A stretch of DNA of 64,000 bases from Adiantum capillus-veneris (Eukaryota; Streptophyta; Polypodiopsida; Polypodiales; Pteridaceae). The position numbers and the translations under genes are program-made. Location: contig CM043942.1 in the NCBI GenBank assembly GCA_014529385.2, forward strand, positions 29,758,969 to 29,822,968, read 5' to 3'. Under the pieces are notes generated by a model. The model did not search any database, was not told the DNA's origin, and saw only the letters and a list, made by a program, of their open reading frames with translations. The first letter of the stretch is position 1. Each line of letters opens with the position of its first letter. Shown in pieces: positions 54,538 to 64,000 of the stretch.

Positions 54538-57500
54538 ATGGCTCCATACAACCTATTGGAAGACATGAGAGGTAAGGGTCCTAATATCTCATGGCCTCAG
54601 TTTCTTGCATTATGCCCAAAAGTTAGGAGGGATTTAACGAAGGCAGTTAGCACTAGGAGAAAGATAAAAGAGAGTGTTCCTATTGTAAAAATTGCACATG
54701 CTGAAATGAATGAGGATATTACACCTGTGCTAGATTGTTACATCAAAGGAAGATTGGTTAGGAAAGGTCTAGTGGATGGGGGTGCACAAATTTGCATCAT
54801 GATAGAGGAACTCATGCAAAGACTAGGCATGCACATCCATGAGACACCTGAAATCAAAGTGAAGATGGCAAACAATAGCAAAGCTAGGTGTGTAGGCATT
54901 TGTAAAAATGTTTTTGTGGAGGCCTTTGGCATTAAGAAGGCAGTGGATTTCTATGTCATGTCTACCAAAGGAAATGGTTACCCATTTATCCTAGGAAGAC
55001 CATGGCTAATGAAAATGCAAGCTTTGCAGGATTGGGAGAGTGGAAAGCTAATTTGCAGGAATGATAATCATAAGAAGTTTTTCTTTGACATGAAGGAGCA
55101 ATGCCAAGAGGAGCTCCATGAAGAATCATCTCAAAGTGAGACGGAGGAAGGCAGGACCGATAGCACTTCAGAAGGAGAAAATAACGGCAACATTACTGAA
55201 GAGGAGTCTTCCATGGAAGTCATGGGGGTAAGGTTAAAGCCAAACAACCAAGAGACCTCTTGCTCGGGTTTGGAAGAGGTAGGTTCCCAAGAGAACCAAA
55301 ATGTGCAAGATGAAGGAATGTTAGAAGGTATGTTGTCTACAACACTTACAAAGGATGAAAGAGAGGAGTTCAAATGTGTGCTAAGGAAATTTCCTAGGCT
55401 TTTTGCTAAAGACTACACCGATGTGCGTGGAGTAGATGCTGTTCAACACAAAATTGAGTTGAAGCCTGAGGCCACACATAAAGCTCAAAAGCTACGAAGG
55501 CTAGGAGTTATAAAGGAGCAGGCTCTACTCAAGGAGGTAAGAAAGCTTCTAGCAGCAGGTTTCATTTATCCAGTGGAGAATTCAGAGTGGGTCTCTCCCG
55601 TTGTTGTCACTCCTAAGAAAAATGGCAAGTGGAGGGTGTGTGTGGATTACCATCCACTCAATGAGGCAACAAAAAGAGATCACTTTCCCCTCCCATTTCA
55701 GGATGAGATACTAGATGAGGTAGCTGGTCATGAGAAGTACACTGTGTGTGATGGCTACTCAGGTTACTTTCAAATAGGTATCGCATTGGAAGATCAGTTA
55801 AAAACAACCTTCATCACTCCTTGGGGTTGTTATGCTTTTAGAGTCATGCCATTTGGTCTGACAAATGCTCCTGCAACATTCCAACATTTCATGAACATGG
55901 TGTTTCAAGCATTCTTTGGAAATTCAATTAGGGTGTTCATTGATGATTTCTGCATTAATAGCTCAAAATCATTGCATCTACAAAGGGTAGAAGAAGGTTT
56001 AAAGAAGCTCTACGACATGGGAGGTCAACTCAACCCCAATAAATGTCACATAGGTGAGGATGAAGTGATCTTGCTTGGTCACAAGGTTTCCTATAAAGGC
56101 ATTGAGGTGGATCCTTCAAAGGCAAAGGCTCTTATTGAGCTCCCATCACCCAAGAATCTCAAAGAGGTCATCTCATTCATTCAAAAGGTGAAGTATATGT
56201 CACGCTTCATTCACTTAGCTTCGGAGTTGCTTCACCCTTTGCAAAAGTTGACACAACAAGTAGAATTTGCATGGTCTTATGAGCTTGAAGAGTACTTTTG
56301 TAACATTAAAGTCATTTTGTCAGAGCTACAACCACTCTTGCCTCCTTGTTGGGAGTACACATTCTTTGTTAGCTCTAGCCGTGGGAAGGAAACGATTGGT
56401 GCAGTTTTATTACAACAAGATCCCCACAGTACCAGGATGCGACCCATCTACTTTGCTAGTAGGGTTATGAATGCTTTGGAGAGAGGCTACATAGAAGTAG
56501 AACTCATGATGCTTTCTCTCATGTTTGCGGTGAGAAAGTTTAGATCCTACCTGCTACCAAAACCTTTTGTAATTCTCACTACAGAAAATTTGTTCCCTTG
56601 GGTGTCATCTCAAATGAATCTTAGTACTAGGATCTCAAAGTGGATTATGGAGTTGCAAGAGTTTCAATACTCTTTCAAAGTAGAAGATAGTGTGCGTGCA
56701 CAATTGACAGGGATCCTTACTTATAGGGTACATGAGAAGGAGATTAAGGTGCCTAAAGTAAAGACCTTACCATTGCCACCACCTAAAAGTATTCCTAATG
56801 CTTTTACCTTGTTCTTTGATGGAGCTTTTCGACGAGTCACAGGAAAAGCAGGGGGAGGGCTAATATTGCTCAACCCAAGTGGAGAGGTGGTTGTGAAAGA
56901 GAAGGTCAATCTACCAGGTTCAACTAGCAACAATGAGGCAGAATACGACACACTACTTCATGGTTTGAAGATGTGCATTAGTCAAGGCATACAACGTCTC
57001 ATGGTAAAGCGGGATGCACTTCTCATTGTGAAGCAAATCTTGGGCATTTGGGCATGCAAGAATGAAAGCCTCAGGACAAAGGTTCATGCCATTTGTAGGT
57101 TGTTTAATCAGTTTGAAGAAGTGCAACTATATCATATTCCTAGGAAACAAAATGAAGATGCCAATTTACTTGCACAACAAGCAGTTACATGTGTTGAGAA
57201 AGAAGCGCAAGCCATCATGGTGGCAGCAGCTGTCAAGCAACCGAGATACCAGGGATTGGAGTCATTGGCTCCCATTATTGGCTACATTTTGGAGGGCGAG
57301 TTTCCACAAGACTTCACTAAAGCTCAGAAGAGGAGACTCATGAAGAAGGCAAGTTTCTATCTCTTCCTAGAAGGCTCCCTCTATCAAAGAGGGAAGGATC
57401 AAGTGTGCAGAAGAGTACCAACTATCGAGGAAATTCCACCCATTCTAAAAGGTTTGCATGAAGAGTCATGTGGTGGTCATTTTGCCCAAGAATTAACTGT

Positions 57501-58680
57501 GAAGAAGATTTTGCTTGCGGGGTATGTTTGGCCAAGTTTGCATGTGGATGTTCAACATTGGTGTAAAAGCTGTCACAATTGTCAGATAAATGGAAATAGA
57601 AGGTTGGTGCATGGCCCAAGGCAATTAGTGCTTGCAAATGGACCCTTTGAAAAGTGGGGCATTGATGCTATGGCTCCTCTGCCTAGGACAAAAAATGGTA
57701 AACTCTACATTCTAGTGGCTGTAGACTATATGACTAGGTGGGTGGAAGCACAAAGTGTGGCAAAGGTAAATGAGAGGACAATGAGCAAATTCGTCTACAC
57801 TCACATTTGTTGTAGATTTGGTACACCTTTGGAGATTGTTTCTGATAATGGTCTAGGGTTTAAGAAGGGATTGCTCACAGAAGTCTGTGAAGAACTTCAC
57901 ATTCTACATCGTCACAATACACCCTACTATCCCCAGTCAAATGGTCTGGTAGAAAAAGCTAATGGTGTCATTGCAGGCATCATTAGAAAGATGGTGAGAA
58001 ACAAGACAAAGCTGTGGGATGAATTCTTGGATGGTGCCTTGTGGGCAGATCGAACCACATATAGGGAAGCCACGGAGTTTACACCATTTCACCTGGTCTA
58101 TGGTCAAGAGGCTTTACAACCAATTGAGCTCAACATTCCAACAATGCGACTTCATGGCAAAGTAGCACAAGATGATCAAGAAGCATGGATGGATCGACTT
58201 CTTACCTTAGCTGAGCTTGAGTGGAAAAGAGAAGCAGCATACGAGTGCTACAAGAGGAAAGCTACACAGGCGAAAGAAAAGCTCGACAAGAAACTAAAGG
58301 ACAAAGGCATCAAGGAGGGAGATCTGGTGCTAAGGTATGACAATCGACTCGATAATCGTTTTGATGCCAAATTTGAAACTAGATGGCAGGGGCCATACAT
58401 AGTCAAAAAGGCTCTCAACTCAAGTTACTATCAGCTTACGGACTTGAATGGGAAAGAGAACTCCAGGAAGGTAAACGGGTATCGCTTGAAGCCTTATTTG
58501 AGTCGCCTTCTACCAAAGGATCTACCAAAGATCTGCCAAAAGGCAGCTATCTCATGTAAGTATTGCTCCATGCAGCATGAATGTAACTCCAGTCAAAATG
58601 CCGAGGGGCCAAACAATGAAGATCTTATCAAGGACTCGGAAGTACTCTCTTTAGAAAAGATGCTTTATGATGGTACATGA
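54538..58680 (+). CDS. pol: TC pol: protease, RT, degraded and second RNase H, integrase
   Basis: 1,380 uninterrupted codons. Protease: VDGGAQICIM (D80) and FILGRPWL (~150-157). RT ~340-560 with WRVCVDYHPLNEATKRDHFP and active site FIDD at 467-470. First RNase H ~600-690 keeps the Glu but has Ser for the first Asp (FVSSSRGKE) and Glu for the third (TTENLF). Second RNase H ~755-885 has D761 (LFFDGAFRR), E800 (NNEAEY), D826 (KRDALLI) and D874 (NEDANLL). Integrase zinc ligands H974, H981, C1009/C1012; catalytic D1043, D1103 and E1139 (35 between). RWQGPYIV near 1280 is the GPY/F module. Start at 54538 is the first ATG; the true fusion point to gag is uncertain. Confidence 0.92.
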   Translation: MAPYNLLEDMRGKGPNISWPQFLALCPKVRRDLTKAVSTRRKIKESVPIVKIAHAEMNEDITPVLDCYIKGRLVRKGLVDGGAQICIMIEELMQRLGMHIHETPEIKVKMANNSKARCVGICKNVFVEAFGIKKAVDFYVMSTKGNGYPFILGRPWLMKMQALQDWESGKLICRNDNHKKFFFDMKEQCQEELHEESSQSETEEGRTDSTSEGENNGNITEEESSMEVMGVRLKPNNQETSCSGLEEVGSQENQNVQDEGMLEGMLSTTLTKDEREEFKCVLRKFPRLFAKDYTDVRGVDAVQHKIELKPEATHKAQKLRRLGVIKEQALLKEVRKLLAAGFIYPVENSEWVSPVVVTPKKNGKWRVCVDYHPLNEATKRDHFPLPFQDEILDEVAGHEKYTVCDGYSGYFQIGIALEDQLKTTFITPWGCYAFRVMPFGLTNAPATFQHFMNMVFQAFFGNSIRVFIDDFCINSSKSLHLQRVEEGLKKLYDMGGQLNPNKCHIGEDEVILLGHKVSYKGIEVDPSKAKALIELPSPKNLKEVISFIQKVKYMSRFIHLASELLHPLQKLTQQVEFAWSYELEEYFCNIKVILSELQPLLPPCWEYTFFVSSSRGKETIGAVLLQQDPHSTRMRPIYFASRVMNALERGYIEVELMMLSLMFAVRKFRSYLLPKPFVILTTENLFPWVSSQMNLSTRISKWIMELQEFQYSFKVEDSVRAQLTGILTYRVHEKEIKVPKVKTLPLPPPKSIPNAFTLFFDGAFRRVTGKAGGGLILLNPSGEVVVKEKVNLPGSTSNNEAEYDTLLHGLKMCISQGIQRLMVKRDALLIVKQILGIWACKNESLRTKVHAICRLFNQFEEVQLYHIPRKQNEDANLLAQQAVTCVEKEAQAIMVAAAVKQPRYQGLESLAPIIGYILEGEFPQDFTKAQKRRLMKKASFYLFLEGSLYQRGKDQVCRRVPTIEEIPPILKGLHEESCGGHFAQELTVKKILLAGYVWPSLHVDVQHWCKSCHNCQINGNRRLVHGPRQLVLANGPFEKWGIDAMAPLPRTKNGKLYILVAVDYMTRWVEAQSVAKVNERTMSKFVYTHICCRFGTPLEIVSDNGLGFKKGLLTEVCEELHILHRHNTPYYPQSNGLVEKANGVIAGIIRKMVRNKTKLWDEFLDGALWADRTTYREATEFTPFHLVYGQEALQPIELNIPTMRLHGKVAQDDQEAWMDRLLTLAELEWKREAAYECYKRKATQAKEKLDKKLKDKGIKEGDLVLRYDNRLDNRFDAKFETRWQGPYIVKKALNSSYYQLTDLNGKENSRKVNGYRLKPYLSRLLPKDLPKICQKAAISCKYCSMQHECNSSQNAEGPNNEDLIKDSEVLSLEKMLYDGT

Positions 58681-58692
58681 ATATACCATCAT

Positions 58693-58707
58693 CTTGGGGG
58701 AGGGCTA
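58693..58707 (+). other. Polypurine tract of TC
   Basis: TTGGGGGAGGGCTAA directly before the TGATAGCCG start of the 3' LTR, 12 bp after the pol stop codon. Confidence 0.78.
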
Positions 58708-59262
58708 ATGATAGCCGTTTTTCGGCTATTCAAAATTGTCATAGTGAGCTACCTCACCCTACCAAATTCACCCAAATACTATGGCTATCCCTACCATTTC
58801 ACTGTACATAGGCGTGTGTGAGTTAGGGGACTTTTCCCATATTTTCTTAAAAACCCTCAATTAGCTAGTCACTGGGCTAGTTGAGATTTTTTTTTTTTAA
58901 AAAAAAAGGTATATTATGGCCTTTGTGTGTAAATATTTTATTATATATATGGCCTAAATATAGGGATTTTTATAATTATTTTGATATTTTATTTAAATAT
59001 TTATACCTAGGTGTGTGTTTTATTAAACTTATGTATGTCTTCTTTCATCCTCTTGCACCATAAGTGTATTTTTTGCCAATGTGTACATACTCTAACCTCA
59101 TATTTTTCTTTTATACAAACCACCCCCACATTTTCACCCTCACCCTCGTGAAAACAAAAAAATTGATTTCTACTTTCTTAGTCATGTTTATTATATTATT
59201 TTCATTTACTTGCATACCTTTTCCTCTTTCACCCAAAATAATACAAAGAGTGACCATATCAT

Positions 59263-61190
59263 TGTTAGAGTTTTTTTTGGCCGCACAACAGCATGACTGC
59301 ATGAGAATTGCACTTGAAAAGATTTATTTTATGTGCTATTTGTTAGTGATACTTGCACTTGATCGGCTAGTTGGAGCTATTTTGCAGGTAAACAAAGGGA
59401 AACGTGAGGGCCAATAGCTAGAGATCAAGCAGGCAATGGACTTGATGCGGTTCAAAACCATGAAGGGAAATGATTATATTATGCTTGTTTTTCCACAACC
59501 GACGCTTCACTTCTAACATCGTTTTTCTCTGCACTATATAGCACATGCTTTGGTTTGCGTGTATGCCATATCTAGAGATAGAGTGCTAGTATGATTGCTA
59601 TGATAGATATTCAAATAACGCATTGCCATGGGACACTGTGCACTTTGAGAGCACGAGCCGCCAACCAGTTGTAGTGGGGCAAGCCATGCGAGCGAGGCCA
59701 AGGGCTGTTGAAGGGTTGTTGCAAGCCGTGGGAGAGACGAGACGGAGAGTTCCTCTGTAGGTGGCCAAGTCGGAGGAACGGGGGTGTGAACAAAGCCTTG
59801 AGGAGTTTTTTTAAAATGGGAAAAATGGGTGATTTAAGGGTTTTTGTTAAGCTCATGAGCCGCGACCAGGTGGGGAAAAAAAAAGAGGTGCCAATTGGGG
59901 CGAAAGGAAGAGCCGTCGTATGCAGGCCAGGCGAGCAGAATGGGTGCTTGAGAGGGTCGTGAGAGAGGCCATGCAGGCCATAGCCGCGAGGGAAGCAAGA
60001 GGATGAGGTTTTCAAGCATGCCATGAGAGGGGCCGTGGAGATCATGAGGCCATGGCTATAGCGGATAGCGAGCAGGCCGTGTTGGAGGTTTTTCTTGATG
60101 CCAAAATCAAGGAGAGGAGAAAGCCTATGAGCCTGCTGCTGTGCCGAGGTGAGAGAGAAAAGGGCTTTGCCCTGTGAGCCATAGCCGAAGAAGAGAGGGG
60201 GCTCATCTGTGGGCCGCCATGAGCATGGGGAGGAAGAGATGCAGCCCATAGTAGGTTGCAGGAAGAGGGAGTGAGAACCGGACTGCAGTACAGGGTTCGG
60301 CCTGAGTATGAGATGCGAGAAGAGAGGGAGCCTGTAGCGCTTCTGAGTGAAATAGAGAGAGTTAGAGAGAAAAGCTCTCTTATGGAAATAGAATAGAGAG
60401 AGACAATCCACTTGCAAGTTGATCTGAGATAGGGTGAGAGACTGTGGGTGGCAAGGGTAATCAAAGATATTAGAGAGAGAGATTGCTCTCATTTTCAGGT
60501 TGAGTCCAAAGAGGGGGTTCAAAGAGATCGACACTCGGCTGCAAAGATAAATGAGAAAGAGAGACTCTATTGTAGAGCTCCTTGTTGAAATCGAAGGGGG
60601 AAAGGGCTCCCCATAGGCAAGAGAGAGTGAGAATCTCTCTGAGCGAGTGTGAGAGAGAGTGAGTGAGTTTTCCATGAGGTTGTTGTGTGTGTGAGTGAGA
60701 GAGAGAGAGAAACGAGTCACTGCGCTGCCCTATAGGGTGCAAGCCAAATACCTTCGCTGCCCTATAGGGTGTAAGCCCTGATACCTTCAAGCAAAGTGGA
60801 AGCCTACGAAGCTGCATCGACGAAAGGTTTTGAAGCCAAAGATAAGTTTTGTAAAGCTTGCTCTAAAAACAATATTTTCACTATTCAAATTGCTCAATAA
60901 TTTCACAACATCTCGTTCTCGTCTCGATTTTCGTCTCTCTTTCAAACTAAAGACAACATTCTCTCTCTTCCTTTTTGTTGAACTATTAAGTGATCATGTT
61001 CATGGATAATCATTAATACAATCTGGCACCGAGACTGCATTGCATATTCCTTGGCAGCAGATTTTAGCAGCACATCTCCAACCATAGTTCCTTGTTGGTG
61101 GGCTTGGGTTGGGGGTTTGTCTTTTTGTCTTTGCTTGGTTTTTCTTGTCTGGTCCTGCTCCATGGCCCAGGCATAGAAAAATATCCATCA
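59263..61190. mobile_element. 1,928-bp solo-LTR-like insertion
   Basis: Starts TGTTAGAG, ends TATCCATCA and is flanked by a perfect 5-bp duplication ATCAT (59258-59262 and 61191-61195). These are hallmarks of an LTR or LTR element. No internal terminal repeat, PBS or coding domain was found, so a solo LTR is the simplest reading. A TATATA at 59535-59540 could be its promoter if it is plus-oriented. The purine-rich middle gives a long but meaningless minus-strand open frame (59611-60720). Confidence 0.78.
60723..60788 (+). repeat. Two tandem 33-bp units
   Basis: CGCTGCCCTATAGGGTG(C/T)AAGCC repeated twice within the solo-LTR-like element, each containing the palindrome CCCTATAGGG. Confidence 0.85.
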
Positions 61191-63012
61191 ATCATATGAT
61201 TCCAATATCTTTCCATACCCATAATTCTTCCATATTTTTATTATTATTTTTACTTATTATTCTAACACCATGTGCTCATTGAGCTAAAATCCATGAATAG
61301 TCTATACACTAGTCCTACCATGTATATATTGCTTTATTCACCAATAATCCTCCTCCATGCATGTGTAAAGGGAAACTTGGATGCTTTGTATTATGATATG
61401 ACAAAGGAGGGGCTCACTCTTGGATACATTGTACAAATTCAACAAAGGAGGGGGCCACTAAAAGACTTTGGCAGACATAAAAAATAGGCTTTTTGGTGAG
61501 AATTTTGGCACCTATCTCCGCTAAGAATTTGAAGAAGTAATCATAGAGAAAATGTAGCCCACGATCTGAATAATGACCTCAAATTTTTTCATGATTTTTG
61601 GAGCTACCAGCGGTGAGATAGGATTTTTTGAGTGGACCCTAGTCTGCCCACTTTTCTCACGAAGTAACCCATAGTCTTCTCTCACCTCCTTTTCCACTTC
61701 CACACACATACACTCATTCCTATCCATCCCTCACTCAAACCTGCAACTTTCATGGCTTACTTCATATTCTTCACCATTTCCATCTCTCCTTACTCCATAG
61801 TTCAAAAGATTATCATCTCTACACACATATAGCTCAATTTCTCTCTCTAGAATCAAATTCATATTACCATAACCTCTTCATCTTTCATAAAAAGAGAAAA
61901 AATCAGCAAATAACCAAGCTCAAGCCCTGCAAAAGGAGGAGTTTGATCATGGAGAATTCAACTTCCCCATGGTCACAAGAACTGCACCGACAAAGTTCTA
62001 CAACCGCTTCAGTCACTGGAGGAGAAGGTGGAAAATTTCATTTACATCTTGTGGTTTCCACCAAATTGTGTATATTCTCATCCTTCTTTTACTTTTTATC
62101 ATTGTATAAATTATATAATGCACCTTGAGTGCATATGCCATGTAATTTTACCCCATCCTACTAACTTCAAACTATTAACACTAACTGCTAACCTTTTTTT
62201 GTAAATTGCACCCACTCTACTCTACCGTGGAGTAGGCAACCTCACACAAAAAATCACTCACCTCTCTAGAATCTTCTCTATTTCACCTCAATAATTCTCT
62301 CCTCTTGAGCCCACATCCATGTGACTCAAGAGACAAGAGAGCCCCACTCTCATAAGAACATATAAAAAATTTCATAAACATCGTTTTTTATGAAAATGTT
62401 GATTAGGTATAATCCTAATTAGGGCTCTCCTCACCTATAAATAGAGCCCTTCTCCCTTTGTAAATAGCAGGATCCCTACACTATTGCTCACTACTTTGAG
62501 CGTGCCATTCACCATCTTAGTTTTAGGGAGTGAGAGTGAGCTCTCTATGCACCATTACATGTGGTGTATAGGAAAGCTTCTTTGAGCTAGTTGTAACATT
62601 GCAAGGGAGTGAGTGATTCATAACTTCCAATCAAAGTTGTATCTACTCTTGCGCATCAATTTAATCAATAAGTTGGGTGCAAATCGCGGGTCAAAACTCT
62701 CTTGAGTCTCTCCAATTCACGCTTGGCAACCTCATCTCGTTGGTTTAAGGTGACGTGTTTTCATTTTGAGATTCTTTTGTAGTATCTGCTTGTATGTGAC
62801 TCAAGAGCTCTTGTGTTTGTTTTTGTTGCTTGGGAAAACATTATAAGAGGGTTGTATGGTGAGAGGTCTCCCATAACCCTAAGATAATGTGTAGATTGCA
62901 ACATCATCAAACTTAATCGTGTCTCTTGACTCTCCTCCAAGCTGTTCCTACACCCACGCCAATCATTAAAATTGAAGCTAAATTCTTGCACAAAGATCTC
63001 TCTCTTTCTTTT

Positions 63013-63015
<3 letters not shown>

Positions 63016-63059
<44 letters not shown>

Positions 63060-63064
63060 TGTGT
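63016..63064 (+). repeat. (TG)n microsatellite in TC 3' LTR
   Basis: Counterpart of the tract at 46951-47003. Confidence 0.95.
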
Positions 63065-63319
63065 GTTTGGTGTGTGTATTGGTAGCATTTAAATTAGTGA
63101 TAGTGTACCCTTCCTTCTCGCTTGTTTTGCTAAGGGATTCTCCTCTTTTGCCTCCTAGTTCGCTCTCTAACTAGGTGGTGCCCCTATCTTGTTTGGGTTT
63201 GGCTGTGGGTTGGTTGTTGTGTTGTGCTTGTGGTTGCCCCCAGCCCCAATTGAGCAGCATGGGAGCCTTAAGGGGTGTTTAGAGGTTGCCTCTCTTGTTG
63301 CCCGCCCCGAACCGCCTCA

Positions 63320-63945
63320 CTAGTTTGCTGCGTTTGCAGAAATCTGATATGGTTGCTTCTTTGCCGCCTCTTGAAGCACCTGTCAAACATGTTTTTGAAG
63401 GCTGTATTCTGGGTAAAATGCAGCGTTCTAAGTTTCCAAAGGATCGTTCAGGTAAGGCCACATGCACGTTGCTGCTTGTGCATAATAATGTTTGTGGGCC
63501 CATGCAAACTCCGTCCTTGGGCAATTACCTGTACTTCGTGACTTTCATTGATGATTACTCCAGGCATGCATGGGTATTTCCGCTTAAAGCAAAGTGTGAA
63601 GTTTTTATGTGCTTCAAACAATTTCTGGCTATGGCTGAAAATGTCTCGAAATGTACTATGGGCACCCTCCGTTCTGATCGAGGGGGGGAGTATATGTCTC
63701 ATGAATTTAATGCATTTCTGGCTAGTCGTGCGATAAAACACCAATGTACAGTCCTTATACACCTGAGCAAAATGGTGTTGCTGAGAGGAAAAACAGGTCA
63801 CTGACGGAAATGGCACGATGTATGGTCAAAAGTCGAGCTTTGCCGCATTCTTTTAGGCTTGAGGCTTTCATGTGTGCCACTTATGTACTTAACACGTGTC
63901 CTACGAAAGCTTTGCAGTCTATTACTCCATATGAAGCATGGCATG
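63320..63945 (+). pseudogene. pol: C1 copy 2 integrase, continuation
   Basis: Resumes C1 after TC: EAPVKHVFEGCILGKMQRS (pre-integrase Cys pair), LVHNNVCGPMQTPSLGNY (first catalytic Asp replaced by Asn relative to HSDVCGP in copy 1), FVTFIDDYSRHAWVF and TLRSDRGGEYMSHEF (second Asp). A one-base shift near 63728 precedes PEQNGVAERKNRSL (Glu). It ends at YEAWH, where the sequence departs from C1 copy 1. Confidence 0.87.
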
Positions 63946-64000
63946 TGTGAAACCCTCATGGCTCACGGACACCTATCACCTACGATGGACGCGTATTATG
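63946..64000 (+). other. Left edge of a further insertion
   Basis: C1 homology ends after GCATGGCATG and unrelated sequence starts TGTGAAACCCTCATGG. A TG start suggests another LTR, but only 55 bp are in the window. Confidence 0.4.

Larger units (their letters stand above)
44582..63319 (+). mobile_element. Tat-type Ty3/gypsy element TC (full-length, with two nested insertions)
   Basis: 5' LTR 44582-47255, 3' LTR 58709-63319, PBS at 47260, PPT at about 58693. Without T1 copy 2 and the solo-LTR-like insert it would be about 11.3 kb with LTRs of 2,674 and about 2,678 bp. Coding order: leader ORFs, gag, zinc knuckle, protease, RT, degraded RNase H, second RNase H, integrase. It splits C1 copy 2; flanks CCAA(T) and CTAG(T) allow only an imperfect TSD. 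By eye the LTRs differ by a few per cent. Pol is intact; gag is not. Confidence 0.93.
58709..63319 (+). repeat. 3' LTR of TC with nested insert
   Basis: Aligns with 44582-47255 once 59263-61190 and one ATCAT copy are removed (about 2,678 bp). TATAAATA at 62436-62443. It ends CCGCCTCA, after which C1 copy 2 resumes with CTAGTTTGCTG. Confidence 0.92.
42462..63945 (+). mobile_element. Ty1/copia element C1, copy 2 (split by a nested insertion)
   Basis: 5' LTR, PBS, gag and protease lie at 42462-44581; the integrase continues at 63320-63945. Across the split, GHLNFA (44565-44580) rejoins SLLRLQKSDMVASLP in the order of C1 copy 1. The TC element with its own insertions fills 44582-63319. It was inserted into G1 copy 2 next to TATCT. 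RT, RNase H and the 3' LTR are beyond 63945, where another insertion seems to begin. Confidence 0.9.

Noticed and set aside
59611-60720. 369-codon minus-strand open frame in the solo-LTR-like element
   Set aside because: Composition is dominated by Ser/Leu from purine-rich repeats on the plus strand; no domain or family resemblance, and it lies in an LTR-like sequence.

Overview
This window looks like intergenic DNA from a large, repeat-rich land-plant genome. I found no ordinary host gene, tRNA or rRNA in 64 kb. Nearly all of it is transposable-element sequence: Ty1/copia and Ty3/gypsy LTR retrotransposons (including dual-RNase H Tat-type elements), a LINE, a CACTA (En/Spm) DNA transposon and a decayed MULE/SWIM-type transposase. 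The plant call rests on this combination, on the methionine-tRNA-type primer sites and on a TTTAGGG telo-box. The species cannot be decided; a non-angiosperm such as a fern or gymnosperm is possible but is only a guess.

Layout, left: 495-2175 decayed MULE/SWIM transposase; 2186-2995 5'-truncated LINE tail; 2996-8222 copia element C1 copy 1; 8223-8466 antisense gypsy RT scrap; 8525-12316 longer LINE copy (ORF1, endonuclease, RT); 12345-14920 copia element T1 copy 1 (minus), internally deleted; 15006-20701 element with 154-bp LTRs and almost no recognisable coding sequence (LARD-like); 20702-26068 gypsy element G1 copy 1, lacking its 5' part.

Middle: 26069-30368 CACTA element with a 172-bp palindromic tandem array, degenerate GTTAG arrays and a transposase 5' portion with an intron; 30369-30978 old LTR fragment; 30979-40053 Tat-type gypsy G2 (minus), with a 0.9-kb insertion in its 3' LTR; 40054-40420 copy of the same hairpin-tipped repeat family as that insertion.

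Right: a four-level nest. Gypsy G1 copy 2 (minus, 40421-42461) was hit by copia C1 copy 2 (42462-63945 and on). C1 copy 2 was split inside its integrase region by Tat-type gypsy element TC (44582-63319). TC was then hit twice: by copia T1 copy 2 (47363-52890, minus, TSD CTTCA) in its leader, and by a 1,928-bp solo-LTR-like element (59263-61190, TSD ATCAT) in its 3' LTR. A further insertion seems to begin at 63946.

The only long intact reading frame is the 1,380-codon pol of TC (PR, RT, degraded RNase H, second RNase H, integrase). Most others carry stops or frameshifts. The observations most worth checking are two related ~70-codon modules between PBS and gag in TC, the palindromic array in the CACTA element, the retropepsin-like accessory ORF downstream of integrase in G1, a stop codon shared by both T1 copies, and the hairpin-tipped repeat family. 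Family names (C1, T1, G1, G2, TC, H) are local labels.
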